A stretch of 64,000 nucleotides of DNA from Thuidium tamariscinum (taxonomy: Eukaryota; Streptophyta; Bryopsida; Hypnales; Thuidiaceae). Each line of letters starts with the position of its first letter. The stretch's first letter is position 1. The position numbers were made by a program, and so were the translations under genes. Positions 12,050-24,945 of this stretch are shown here, piece by piece. The notes below the pieces were generated by a model. It made no database searches and had not been told where the DNA came from. It saw only the letters and a list, made by a program, of their open reading frames with translations. The stretch spans positions 23,578,501 to 23,642,500 of the forward strand of contig OX344754.2 in assembly GCA_947034885.2 (NCBI GenBank). Reading direction: 5' to 3'.

Positions 12050-15000
12050 ATGCGGGGTATTCTCATGGGGTTTGGTGCCATGCCCGCGGCTCGGGCAGTC
12101 CATTCGATGATTTTGTCTCCCAGGCGGCTTCAAGAGCCGATTTCTTTCCTCAGTGGATCCAAGAGTAGCGTGCACTCTCCGTGCATTTCACGGAATTGGA
12201 CTCGGATGTTTGGGATAAGGTTAAGCGAGAGTCCGTGGCTACTGACTTTCCTGCCTCCTCGTTACTGTCAAGTTCGTACGATACGGTATCTGTCGGCGCG
12301 GCAATTGCGTCCTCGTGCTTTTCAGGCTGCGAAGAAGAGTAGCCCGGGGAGACCGACCTCGAAAGGGCGGAAATTGCAGGAAATCAAGACGCTGCAGAGC
12401 TCGGACGTGAAGTTTATCGAATGGTGGCGTGTGAAGGTGAACTGTTGTCATGTTCTTCTCAATTTGCCTCACTCACTCTGTTAGTGAATTTCGGCAACAT
12501 TGTGGGGCTTAGGGTTTATCTATGGGATAAGAAGTGCTGAGATTGGCAGTCGAATAGAACAAGTTGTATTTTTTATGGGAAAGGCAAGAGAGGATGGAGC
12601 TCAGCTCAAGTTTTCATAATTTTTGGAGCGATACTGAGTTTGAAATTGGATTTTTAATGTCATGGGGTGCCTTTTTCACAAGCAAGCACTGGTCTTTGTT
12701 AAAATTGGTCCTTCCAAACTCTTTAAAGTCTTGCATGAGAAGACTATGATCAAATAAATTTCTCCTAATGGAATCGTAGCCTGTGGTAATTTTGTTTGGT
12801 TTAAGATTGTAATTTACAACTGTGATTTTGGGAGAACGTATAGGCCATGGTTTAAGCTGCTTGACTGAATTGTGGAAGCGACCTTGCATCGTTTTTTCAT
12901 GCTGATGAGATGGGATGGCATGCAGCTGGAGAATTGCACAAAGCCTGTGACGAAGGAATTGATGAAGAAACTAAAGTTTGATAATCTTCTTGGTTTGGAC
13001 GAGAATCTCCGGAACGGAAGCATGAAGTCTGGAAAGATAAACGCAGAGATATTGGAAACGAAGCGTCAGTTTCCTCATGAAATTCTCATGTACAGGTAAA
13101 TTGAACTTCCTGAATGGGACTTTGTTTATACATTTTTTTTTTCATGTGTGGGGGTCATAATCACCTCTTTTTTTCTCATATTTTTACAAATGATCGTTTT
13201 GGAACTTACACCGAAATGAAGTAATATGAAGTAAAAGACCAAAATGAAGTAAGTTTTTAATCAATTGCTTTGGTTGTTGAATTTTGTGCCATTGCTTCAA
13301 AGTAGGACATTTAAAACTGAGTGACCTGTTCTCAGTCTTTGTATGACCGTTGAGCTTCATATTGCCTTATTGACTGTCTGTCGAAAAACTAATTGCATCG
13401 GTTGCGAACATGAACTCAGCATTTATCATCTATCTCTCTGTTGTGATGTATTGCTGTGTTACAGTATTTTTCTGTAGCGCTTTGAATTGACTAGTAATGG
13501 CACTGATGTAGATGTTCCTCTTGACAGGTGTGGTGAGTTTTATGAAGCTGTAGGATTTGATGCATGCATGTTAGTCGAATATGCAAATTTGAATCCTATG
13601 GCGCCTCGGTCCGACACAGTTCCAAGAGCAGGTTGTCCAATAATGAACCTTCGGCAAACGCTTGATATGCTCACAATCCAGGGTTTCTCAGTTTGTGTAG
13701 TGGAGGAAGTGCAAGGTCCCCAGACCAAAGGACATCTGAAAGAAAGGTTCGTTGCAGGCCATGCACATCCAGGAAGCCCATACGTGTATGGCTTAGTCAG
13801 TGCGGATGTGGACTTGGAGTTTCCCGAGCCCGTGCCTGTTATCGGGATCTCACGCTCAACGCGAGGTTACTGCCTGATATCCGTGTTGGAGATGATGCAT
13901 TCTTTCTCTGTAGAAGATGCGTTGACCGAGGAGACTGTTGTTGCAAAGCTCCGGTCTCGACAATGTCAGCAACTGTTCATGCATCGGTCCCTCCGAAATG
14001 ACAGAGCAGGCATTGCCCGGTGGGAGAAAGGAGGTAATCAAATTTCCTCCACATCTCGATAAATTCCCCCCTAAGATTTACAAGGTTCTTAATGGTAAGG
14101 TAATGCTAATCTAAGAGAACATTATACTAATGTTAAAATTAGTGTCAAGTTCATGTTGGCTTTAAATTTTCTGAATTTTAGCTGAACAGTTGCTAATCTG
14201 ATAGCAAGTAAATGCAAGTGACTCTGACATCACAGTAACATACACAGTAACATACACTAGCATTAACTTACTATGAACGCAACATGAGAGCTGTATGAAT
14301 TTAATGCCCGTTGTTGCTGTTTTCATGCTAATTTTGTTTGGTCTCCTAGGAGTCCCTGAAATGAGTTGCATCTGTGAGTGAAGTTTTGAGTTTATGGTTG
14401 CAGGTTTGCTGTTTGGTGAGTGTCAGAAAAAGCAACAAGAATGGTATGACGATGACCCGGTGGAAGGTGTTATCTTGAAGGTTAGGGAGCTTTTTGATCT
14501 GAAGCAGAATCAAGAGTTTCGGGAGATAGTAGTGCCTCCTGGAGAACGGCCCAGACCACTCTACGCGAGCACAGCGTCACAGATTGGGATTTTACCAACA
14601 TCCGGTGTCCCTAGTTTGTTGATGGTGTTATTACCACCAGAAGCAAACTATCTGTGTACCTCGTATATGCGAAACTTGCTCCTGCATCCCCCGCCTCACA
14701 GGTCAGCCATGCTCACTGAAAAAGTCATCTGGTAGAAGACGCTTTTGCCCGTATTTTCGAAGGCTATTCTGTGTGCATCGTTTGTATGTGCTCCATCTCA
14801 AGAGATTATCCGATAGATTTACAAAGTTATTCATGGTAAATTAATGTTAATTTAATCGAGCATTAGATTAGATTAATGTTAACTTAATGATTGCCTCAAG
14901 TCAATGCTGAGGACGCTAACATCACACTTATAGTAAGTGAACACCATTTGCGTCACCGTACCATGAACTTGCTATCTTATGCCTATTAATTGGCATTTAT

Positions 15001-18000
15001 TAGCATGATGATCTTTTCCAATCTAATAGGTGGGTCATATGGCCCATGGGGATTGAGTATGCCCTTCTGGCTTCAATTGGTGACTTTGATGTGACTTTGC
15101 GTTTATGAAGGTAAAATCCTCATGGCTTTCATTTCTGTACAGGGTGACTGACTGTATACAAGCTGCCTGCCGGAGGTTAGCAGAGGTGACAAGTTCCATT
15201 CCTGATTTCATCTGTGTCTCAGCCGCCAAGCTAATGAAGCTGATCGAGACACAAGAAGCGAATCACATTGAATTTGCTCGTATGCGCAACATAGCAGAAG
15301 ATATTCTTCTCATGGATAACGACCCTCAGCTCAGCAAAGTCTTAGACCTCCTCTTGGATCCAACGTGGCTTGCCACAGGTATGACTTCTAATTAAATATT
15401 TGTGCTTCCACCAGAAATGGAAGGTCAATCATTGCTGTTATCATTTCCTGGGTTGAGGATGGCTTTCTTCGATGTTGAATACAATGCATCCAATTGACTG
15501 TTTAATACCCAAGGAGAGAGATGATAGAGTCTGTAAGCTGTTGTTACTTTGTCGTTTATTGCATTACTGGTATTGAGGATTTCGTAAACGATTTTGTGAT
15601 TCAGGTATTCATATAGAGCGAAAGCAATTAGTGGATGATTGTAAATTCTTGGCAAGCAGGATTAGCAATGTACTTGCCAGCGAGAGTGACCTCGACCAGA
15701 ATGTAAGCAGCGATGAGAATATTCCTGATGAATTTTTCCGGGACTTGGAACATTCCTGGAGGGGCCGGGTGAAACGATCACAGGCCGAAGCTGAATTTTC
15801 CGAAGTTGAGAAAGCAGCAATGGAGCTCTCAAATGCTGTATGTACTGATTTTGTTCCCATAGTTCACTGCGTAAGAGGGTACCAGAGACCGCTGGGGGGC
15901 GGACTTGGAGGTCGGAGAGGCGAAATCTTCTACAAATGTGACAGTCAGGCTGTGTGGTTTAAGGGCAAGAACTTTCGCCCCACCGTGTGGGGAGATACTC
16001 CAGGTGAAGCAGAAATGAAGCTATTGATTTCCGCTTACGATGGGAAGGGGAAAAAGGCCGGTGAGGAATGGTGGACAACCAGCCGGGTTGAAGATTCTCT
16101 GACGAGATACAGGGCAGCGGTTGAGAAAGCAAGACATGCTGTCGTTCAACTTCTCCGAGACTTGGCAGGAGAGGTGAAGGTGAAACTGAGTGCAATTGTT
16201 TTTATGTCGGTGTTGTCGATCGTTGCCAAGTCTCTTTGCTTGCATGTGAGTGAAGGAAGCAGACGGAACTGGGTTTTCCCGACGCTCGTTTCATCAGATT
16301 CTAACCTGCAGAATTCTCCAGGGTATGTGTATCTTTGCCTCGACTTTTGCTCTAGTAATTGTTGTATAGCTTTGCCACTCTGAATGTATCATGTTATAAG
16401 AGTTGATGTACAGCAGTTGTACCATATGACCGCAGCGTTAAGGTCAAGTTTTCCAGATCACGAATGCACTTACTCGCTATGGGACTGATGAGGTTTCTTT
16501 GCTTTGTGTCAATTTATTGTCGCGTATGCCCTTAGATCGCATCACTGCTTCTTGGATCTGAAGCTATTCTGCTTCCTGAGCAGCCTAGTTTCTTGGATCA
16601 AACTGCTCAGTCCACATTGCAACTTCAGAGTCTAATTCGATCTCTTTTTCTTCAGTATCTGTAGAGTCTAATTCAATTGTGTTCGTTTGGCATGTTCAGG
16701 TCATTGCTACTGGAGGATCTGATTCCTTACTGGAAGGACCCAGTGTGTGAGCAAGCCGAGCCAAATACAATTGAATTGGAGTCCATGTTCTTACTTTCGG
16801 GTCCCAACGGTGGTGGAAAATCGAGCCTTTTGCGTTCGATTAGTGCAGCGGCCTTGTTGTCACTGTGCGGTCTAATGGTTCCAGCACGCAAAGCGGTGGT
16901 GCCCAGATTGGATGCTGTTATGCTTCGCATGATGTCTACGGACAGTCCAGCGGACAACAAGAGTTCTTTCCAAATGGTATTGAACCATCTTTCTTCACAG
17001 AGCCTTCGAATTTAATCAACTAAATTTAGTGACCGAATGGCCTAAATTGTCCACTTCCATAACTATACGACTGAAACGAGTGAGCTCGGAAGTTTTAACG
17101 AAGGTAAAAGATTGTAACAATAGAAATAAGAACTCGTACATACTGAATGAATCGTAGAAAGATGTTTTGAAAAGTGCAATAATCGACTGTAGCTTCTAAA
17201 GTAGTTTTTGAATTTTTGCTTGGGCACTTTGGGGTTAAGAATTTGCAGTTGATATTAATTGTTGCCACGCTTATGCAAATTTCCAGGAAATGACTGAGCT
17301 ACGGACGATATTGGCTGATGCAACATCCAGAAGTCTGCTCTTAATCGATGAGCTATGTAGGGGAACCGAGGTCCAAAAGGGCACAGCCATTGCAGCTAGT
17401 GTGATTGAATCGCTTGACCGCATTGGCTGCCTTGGCATTCTTTCAACTCATTTACACGACCTCTTGGACATGAAGCTTCGAGTACGCAATGTTGTCCAAA
17501 AATCCATGGGCGTCAAGGACGTTGACGGCCATATTGAGCCCACTTGGAAACTCGTGGATGGTGCTTGTCGTGAGAGTCTGGCGTTTGAGGTGGCCAAGAA
17601 AGAAGGCGTTCCTGACAGTGTTGTACAGCGAGCCATCGAAATCTATAGAGAAACTTTAGAGTCGAAGAAAAGGCAAGTAACACCGAATAGCAGCTTGGTT
17701 GAAAATGGAGCATATCACAAACGCAATGAGGCTCAAAATTTTGTTGAAGAGGCAGTTATCTACAGCTCTCCACTGCCTGAACAGGTCAAAACAGTGATCA
17801 CCGTGAAGCCGAGAAAAGAGCTTCTGGACCACATGGAGATTTTCAGCAGCATTTGCAAGAAGAAGCTGCTGGAGTTGGGGGAGAGGAATTCTTCGACTTG
17901 CTCGTTCATCGGTCCACGGCAACTGCCTCCTCCTTCAACCACAATGCATTCCTGTGTGTACATGTTGCAGAGGCCTGATGGGAGATTCTACGTGGGCCAG

Positions 18001-18216
18001 TCAGACAATCTCACAGGGAGAGTTCGACAACATCGTTCAACTTTAGCAGATGCCCCATTTTTGTATCTGATTGTTCCCAACAAAAGTGTGGCCTCCGAGT
18101 TGGAAACTATTCTTATCCATCAACTACCGGCACTGGGAATTCCTCTCGTCAACAAGGGAGATCAAAACCATCGGCACTTTGGAACGGCACCCCTTATTGA
18201 GGCCCCTCCTTTCTAG
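12050..18216 (+). CDS. MSH1: MSH1, organelle-targeted MutS homolog with GIY-YIG domain, 8 exons, 1173 aa
   Basis: Plant MSH1 acts in mitochondria and plastids, where it suppresses recombination between short repeats and supports mismatch repair. Exons: 12050-12436, 12926-13095, 13528-14033, 14404-14701, 15143-15378, 15605-16322, 16700-16976, 17287-18216 (3522 nt, whole codons). The ATG at 12050 opens an Arg/Ser-rich, acid-poor leader suited to organelle import. Mismatch-recognition domain I has the Phe-Tyr-Glu motif at 190-192 (GEFYEAVG). The core includes EANHIEF and PTVWGDTPGE. The ATPase has Walker A GPNGGGKSS (806-814), Walker B LLLIDE (881-886) and STHLHD. The C-terminal GIY-YIG nuclease domain (about 1084-1170) begins CVYMLQRPDGRFYVGQ. 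Length is close to the roughly 1120 aa of seed-plant MSH1, but seed-plant genes have many more exons. The exon 2 acceptor at 12925 was chosen because it gives exactly the family spacing between the WW motif and NLLG. Confidence 0.95.
14073..14300. repeat. Repeat in MSH1 intron 3
   Basis: It starts 'gatttacaaggtt' and runs through several 'ctaat/gttaa' motifs. The next intron (14812-15030) contains a similar ordered series, starting 'gatttacaaagtt'. The duplicate nature is judged by eye and the element is unclassified. Confidence 0.45.
14812..15030. repeat. Repeat in MSH1 intron 4, related to the one in intron 3
   Basis: See 14073-14300. Shared features are the 'gatttacaa' start, 'catggtaa' or 'aatggtaa', a cluster of 'ttaatgttaa'-like motifs, 'acatcaca', and a 'tgctaat' or 'gcatgat' then 'aata-ggt' or 'ctagga' end. 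Confidence 0.4.
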
Positions 18217-18970
18217 ACTTCGAGGAGTAAAATTCCCTTTTTTGGAAAGGTTTGTGAGAAAGCAGAACCTGTCGGTGTTTTGTATTCTATCGAATGGTTC
18301 TTTTGTAGACGGTAATCATTCACCCAATTTTTGGTTGTTGTAAAGACATTGGCAATATGAAGTCAGGTTGCCGAAGGCGAACCTGCAGCATGGACCTAAG
18401 TTTCGAAGAGACTGACAGTTTTGGTAAGTTTGTTGAGTTCCACCTTTTCAAAATTACGAGTAGATATGATTCGGTCAAATGGTTCATTCGCGTGAAAATA
18501 CGAAGTCGTCCTACCAATAATGTAGTGGGATACGTTTGCTTCACTTTAAGCGTTTTAACCATCTGTAGAAATGTGGGACGTCACTCTTTGGATACAAGAC
18601 CCAAGCTTTTGGAGAGCAAATTTTTATCATTGTATTTGAATTTCTTATTGGATCATTGAAAGTGGGAGGTTGTAAGTCTTACACCACTAGTCAGCCTCAT
18701 ATTTCCATCCAAAAATGAGTGGCCGTAGACCTTAATCCAAGTCATGTTTAGCGGTACACCACTGATTCCCCAGTAGGAATGTTCTCGAACAAGCGCAGAG
18801 GAACCACATCAACATCGCCATATGGAGAGCATATGTGAGACGGTTTATCGCAAGAGTTTTCTTCTAGCAGTGCATACTTGAGTAATTGAAGCTTGTATGG
18901 AATGCAAACATGGAATGCAACTAACGTGGTTGAAACTTGTATGACCTTTCTTGTTGCCTTCAACTTTTCA
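18217..18970. other. MSH1 3' flank, no further gene recognised
   Basis: The first few hundred bases are presumably 3' untranslated. Open frames here are short and have no recognised domain. Confidence 0.5.
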
Positions 18971-18974
18971 AGGC

Positions 18975-19985
18975 CCCAGGCCTTTCTGGGTTCGAAAGCA
19001 TCATTGCTTTTGAGGTCTTTTGGGGTTCAGAAACATCATTGCTTTTGAAGTGTTATAGGTTGAAATGTCACTTAGGTATGGAAATCTGAACCCTATAATT
19101 TTGTAGTATATGTGTTGTAGATGATGTGCATTCAATTCAAAGCCATTTGGCCACATGGATTGGAAGATTATAATTGGTTTTAGTGTAGGTTTTATAAATG
19201 ATGTTGAAAATTTCCTAGCATCACATTTGGAGGTGAAATATGGTTTCTATACCTATTTAGATGAAAAAACTTTAAACTATTAAGTGCTTCAAAATCAACA
19301 TAAAATCTCATTGGTGAAAAAAATATCATTCAATTGATTCATTGAGTTTGCAAAATGGCTTAGAATTGTCAAAGAAACACAAAAAAAAAGTTGCAAAAAA
19401 ACACATCTATGATTGAACCTTTTCTTGCTAAAACGATTCTCATTCACACATAGCTTCTTGGAAATTATTTGAAATTTTAACCACACAAATTAGACTAGTA
19501 TGTGCAACTTTCCCAATCTTTTTTAATTAGAAATGGACATTGTACAAAGAAGAAATAAGCCATTGTTGTACATAGCATCTTGGAATTGATATGAAATTTT
19601 AACAACACAAATAAGACTAGTATGTGCAACTTTCCCAATTTTTTATATTAGAAATGAACATTCAAAAAAACTTGAATGGGCATAAAAGTTTTACCACAAT
19701 AACTAACTTCAAGGGAAATACAAATTTTATAGAAAGCAAACATTGAATGAAGGAAATACAAGCCCTTGCTATAATGTGATTTGGTGAATTCAAATTGAAC
19801 CAATGAATCAATACATGACTTGGATTGATCTAAAAAATTTATCATCTCCAAATTAGAAGAGAGGTTGCAAATATTTCAACAAGTTTTATTGAATTCAAAC
19901 GTTAGATGCAAAAATTACAACACTTTGAATTGGACTTGAAACTATGTGATTGAAGACAATTTTGGAAGTTATACATTGACTCCTT
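18975..19985. repeat. Dispersed repeat R1, longest copy
   Basis: It begins with a doubled segment ('aa-catcattgcttttga' at about 18998 and 19032) and aligns with 39238-40090 and with 63520 to the window end. Shared landmarks include 'catcattgcttttgaagt', 'catttggcc', 'catttggaggt' and 'actagactagtatgtgcaac' or close forms. An internal duplication is visible: 'aaattttaaccacacaaattagactagtatgtgcaactttccc' type sequence occurs at about 19470 and 19595. No terminal repeats or coding capacity were recognised. Confidence 0.6.
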
Positions 19986-22440
19986 TGCAACATTCATGGA
20001 TTAAGATAATTTTTTACGACTAAATGTAACAATATAGTAATAACTCTTTAAGATTTATACTTATAAAGTACATTATTTAAACACTAGAGTTGAAATTCAT
20101 TTTTAGATACACATGGGTGTCTAGTTTATCAAAACAACATGCTAAAGAAATCTAAAATTAGCTTTCAATTGACATCATGATCCAAAACTATTATAGCTAA
20201 TAACAACCATGCCTAACCTCTAAAGTCCTGAGGCATTTTCTTCCTCAAAATTGACTCTAAACTTCCATTTCTACTACATTGTCTCCCAAAACTAATGAAA
20301 TGACTTTTTCAAAATTTAGTAATAGTACTAAATTTGTACAAAATGATGTGGTACAAATTTTAGGAAATTTGACCATACAAATTGAAAGATATTTGCATTC
20401 AAAATAGAAAATATATCCCTACAAAGCTAAAAGAAAATTACACCATGTAAAAAAATTTCAAAAAATTATGACAAAAATGTCCTTGCAAAAGCCTATCCAA
20501 TTTATCAATTTTTCCTAAGGGAATTTTGGTCTATTAGGGATAAATCTATAAATGCCCAATCATCCATTTTTTGGTTACTTTCTAACTTCATAGATTTATT
20601 AGATCCAAAAGATAGGTAAATTTTTTGAAACTTCATACTATTCTTATATAATTTGTCAAGTTATTTTTCCATAGCCCAAAAGAACTTTTGGTTTAAATAA
20701 AGATTCTACCATAGGTGATTTATAAAATGTAAAGCACTCCAAGAAATGCTCACTGTAAATTGTCTTAGAAGAGAAACCTAACCAATCAAAGGCCATCCCT
20801 CCCCTTCAAAAATAAAAATAAAAATCCATGGGTGTACTAGTGGATAAGGGGTTGATTGGTTGGAGCATCCTATGAATGTGTTTAGCCAAATGAAATTCTT
20901 GTTTCCCAATTCATGTCACTTATTTGCAAGGCTCTAAAAACACTCTTCTATAGCTCCAAACCTTGTGAAAATTGGCATGGAGGTTTTTAATTATTGACAA
21001 TTTCATATGTGCAAAAATAGCAAACAACTCTTCTGTAGAAATTTGAGATATGAGCCTAATAATTATTGTCCTCAAAAAAGAATTGTTGTTCCTAAAAAAA
21101 TTGAACCTTGATTGAAGATATCTCAACTAATGTGTAAAGTCAAAGTCTTTAAATATTGGAAGGTAGACTAATTTCACAATGATGAACAAATATATATATT
21201 GAAAAAATTAAACTATCGTTTTAGAAATCATAATTTAGAGGTGATGTGGGATGAAATGCTTAGAGCTGGTTTCCATTAGATTCTTGGATGTCTAGGACTC
21301 ACTAGAGGGGGGCTAGAGGGAAATATTGGAGTTGAATATTGAAATGGAGCTTTCCATTTAAGCGAGATGGACATGAGCTATAGGAAGAGGTTCAAAACCG
21401 CTCCAGCTTTAAAAATTGCTCCTACAAAAGTGTCATGAATAGTGTAGAGGAATGTGAAAACGGAATTGATTGAGGGGAGAAAAAAATATGGTCCTTTTGT
21501 ATATGGTTTTTGAGTAGTTAGGAGGTGAAAGAGGTGAATAGAAAATATGCATAATCAACCTTAATTGAAGTTTATTGCAAAGTTAAGTGCACTTAATGGG
21601 ATGTACAAAATTCTTTTTGAGTGGTTACTGATTAGGATGAAGATGTACAATACTAGATTATTCAAACGTCATAAAATAGAAAGATTCCATAGTTCTAACA
21701 CTTAGCTTAGGAAATGTGTCAATCTTCACTAAGAGCAAATTGGCATTGAGGTCTGCTTTTTTTTCTTAATATGAACACATGTTTTTCACTACCATATTCC
21801 TCCATTTAAAGAATGCAGTGTAGACATTAAAGACTAATAGGGCAACATTCCTACCATGCTTATAATCAAATTTTCAACTAACTCGCTCTATTCATAGGTT
21901 GAATAGAATTCATCAAAAATCCAATCTATGAGCAAATTTGGCAACCTATAGTCCTCTTTGGTTAGAAAATTGCAACTAGTTCTACATGAGTCCAAAATTT
22001 ATGATTTCACATGCCTCAAAACCACTCTTCACTTCTCTTTCTCAGAAAAATCTTTCCAAAATAATTACATCAATCTTTTATCCTATAGCGACCTCTTTCC
22101 TCTTAGATGGTTGATTCAATAGCCTCTTACTTTAGAGGGCCAGGGTGAACTAACACCCTCACTCAGCCCCTCAATAAAAAGTAGAAATTTTTTATTTTCC
22201 ATGCATGATAAAATTTGCAAATTCTAAATTCATATTTGCAATCAGAGGCCCCATAAATTTAGAACCCAATCTTACAGTGGTTAGTGTAACACTGCCACAT
22301 CAGCTCACCAGTAGGAGTTCACAAGATGTGCCCCACTCAACATGGAGTCATGGACCCCCTGAATCCTCAAGTTTCAGTTGATTCTTTTGAAGCCAAGGAA
22401 TTAGTTTTTGACCCTTTCCTTCAAACAACTCTACTATGAG
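19986..22440. other. AT-rich intergenic DNA, no gene recognised
   Basis: Only short open frames without domains are present. 22140-22270 resembles parts of 37722-38140 (phrases 'gataaaatttgcaa' and 'caatcagaggcccc'), a small dispersed repeat. Confidence 0.5.
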
Positions 22441-22820
22441 GACAAAACACCCATTCCCGCACTTGTTCCTTGGAATGGACCATAGATTCACCCAATTGTG
22501 TTAGTAGACTTTCCTTAATGTATTCGCCACATGTGTAATTGTAATTAGTTGACACAGTTGAAGGACACATAGGAGAATCTAATTGGTTGAGTGCTGATTT
22601 TCATAGGATTCAGTTTTTGGGGCACCTACCGAACGGTTTCATAGGTCCAGGGAGCCAACACTTTGAAAATTTGTAGAAATTACATACTGTATCAGAATTT
22701 TATATTATTTTTTTAATATTCATTATTTTCACTCACTAATACTAGAAAAATATCATTTTTAGAAAACACTACCTCCAACTATGCTGAATTCCTTATTTGC
22801 ACGGTTTTGGGTGTTTCCAC
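22441..22820. mobile_element. TIR element of the R2 family, copy 1 (about 380 bp)
   Basis: It aligns with 25327-25710 and, in reverse complement, with 42866-43232. The left end has 'aaaacaccca' and the right end 'tgggtgtttccac', so the termini are short imperfect inverted repeats. Internal landmarks are 'cgcacttgt-cc', 'agggagccaacacttt', 'gaaaacactacctccaacta' and 'gctgaattccttatttg'. It is non-coding and resembles a MITE. A target duplication was not identified. Confidence 0.6.
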
Positions 22821-23364
22821 TGTAAGGTAGGAGATTGTAAGCCACCAAATAAACGTGATTATTCTTGGACAGAATTATTTGCCAACAAATGTCAACACCT
22901 GTACAATACACATGCAATTTTTCACCAATGCTCATGAGAAGCAAGTTTGTACATTTTAGAAAATTTTGTTGATATTCAACCTCCTAATGGTACCTCATAT
23001 ATCACTATGGTTTATTACAGTCAGTAGAAACAACCCATTCCTAACAGTGTTATCATGCACTAAAAGTTTGTTAAAACTCATTGTTTTCCACTGTCAATGG
23101 CAAAGCTGGAAGTTAACTGGATTTTCATTAAAATGGCAATATTTTAATTGAATGGCGCAAACATTCCATTAAAATGGCACAACATTTCATTAGAGTAGCC
23201 CAAACATAGTCTACTTGAAGGACGTTCATGGAAGATTGCAATCCTAGCATGTATGTTCGTGATTCGAGGGTGTAGAATGTAGCTATCACAGAATTGGAAT
23301 TCAACCTAAGATATAGCTACAGAACACACCTTCTTCCTCCTCCACCTCTAGGCCTCCATGTTAA
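22821..23364. other. Intergenic DNA, no gene recognised
   Basis: It contains repeated short phrases ('ccattaaaatggcacaac', 'attaaaatggca') but no coding sequence. Confidence 0.45.
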
Positions 23365-23508
23365 CCCATTAACGACCAGGTCGATGACTAGTTGATGACT
23401 CTGGTTGAAAATGATAGGTTTTCATTAGTAGTCACTTCAGCTACTAATGAAAACATGTCATTTTCAACCAAATATTCATTTCCAGTCATCAACCTGGTCC
23501 TTAATGGG
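23365..23508. mobile_element. TTAA-flanked hairpin element (144 bp)
   Basis: It is flanked by TTAA at 23361-23364 and 23509-23512 and starts CCCATTAACG and ends CTTAATGGG. The two halves are reverse complements over about 65 bp, for example GGTTGAAAATGATAGG with CATGTCATTTTCAACC and TTTTCATTAGTAG with CTACTAATGAAAA. It is a near-complete foldback. The TTAA duplication and CCC terminus are piggyBac-like. Confidence 0.7.
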
Positions 23509-24681
23509 TTAAAATGGTGGAATATGTCAAACTAGCACATGAAATTTGTCAAAATGGCACATGGAATACCGCCATTTTTACATAATTGACTGTACTTGGA
23601 AAGTTAGTTTCTTGATTTAAGGCAACCTAATATCACTATTTCGTGTGATCATGGAAGGCATGGGACACCACAGTCCTCATTTTCTTCCATTCTGAGCCTC
23701 AATTGGAAAATTTGCCAAGTTGCAAGAATGCAAGTGACCTACTGCACTTGTTGGCCCAGGGACGTGGGCTCCTCAAATGTTGGGAGATTCGCTTGTCACG
23801 GCAAGCATGGCATCCGAGGCTTAATAATAAGATAATCAATCAACATGAAATTACCAAGCATTTGCCTTCGAATGACCGAGTGGACAAGATGATTAATAAC
23901 AAATTCTCCGCACTAATCCCCACAGAAGCTCCTGATTTTGCTCCTTGCACGCAATTCCAAATGTCCAATTCAACCTTGAAACACGTATAAAAGTGCCCTG
24001 CCACACCAGCAGTCCCGGACTAAGTTGATCCAAATCGAAACGGACTGACTTTCCTCAACAAGTTGGACTCTTTTCGAGGATGAAATCATCTTCATGGGCA
24101 CAAGAATTGTTCGCAGTCGTTCACAATCTTGCTTCGAAGCACGATTTTAATGCAATTGAAAAATCAATTTCATACTTTTATCTTTGAGAATCAGTTCTTC
24201 CACAGACTCCAGCTCATGAGCATCACAATACCTTAGACAGGAACAATCAACTGAATTCCTTGCAAAGCTAACTGAAATCAAAAAGTTCTAATCTGAGATT
24301 AGTAGATCAAAAGTAGACTATTTCTCAATATCACGCACTGTGTAGTGGATTCTCAGAGGTACATACTTCTATTTGAATCCCTATTGAGGAGTTTTAAACA
24401 TTTGTAGAAGCCTGATTCTTGGATCACTATGACTGGGCTCTGAGTGGAGATCACTTTGGGAACAAGTGCTAATTCTGTTTGAAATTTATTCATGAAGTAT
24501 GAAATTTCTTATGCAAACGTAAACAATGAGAGGTTGCTACTAACGTTACCCCACAGATCTGTTCAAAAATGTGTGACAATGAACATTTTTCCATCAATAA
24601 GTTACATGATTTGCTCGATCACTAGCTAAGATTGAAGCCTCCAACCAAGTTTACAAATGGGTGAGTTGCTCTTGGTAAAGT
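23509..24681. other. Intergenic DNA, no gene recognised
   Basis: A 95-codon open frame at 23703-23990 has slightly higher GC than its surroundings but lacks an ATG-initiated recognisable domain. Nothing can be assigned. Confidence 0.45.
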
Positions 24682-24722
24682 GGGTTTTAGGGTTTAGGGT
24701 TTAGGGTTTTAGGGTTTAGGGT
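24682..24722. repeat. Interstitial telomere-type repeat
   Basis: About six units of GGGTTTA or GGGTTTTA in a row, the plant telomere sequence TTTAGGG with occasional extra T. It lies about 225 bp beyond the stop of the PQ-loop gene. Confidence 0.85.
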
Positions 24723-24945
24723 CGTTCACAATCAGAGCTCTTTAAAAAGATCACTATCCTCGATCGTGACAACCATTTGGACTGAATTTGAAGGAAGACA
24801 TACAATTGTGTTTTGAAATCAGTATCTATTGTATCCGAGTGAAAATTCTCTACTTAATCCAACTCTTAAAATCTTTACAATTTAAAAAATCTTTTGTCTC
24901 TACAATTTAATGCCTTTGCAGCCATTCAATGCTATTGCAGTTGAA

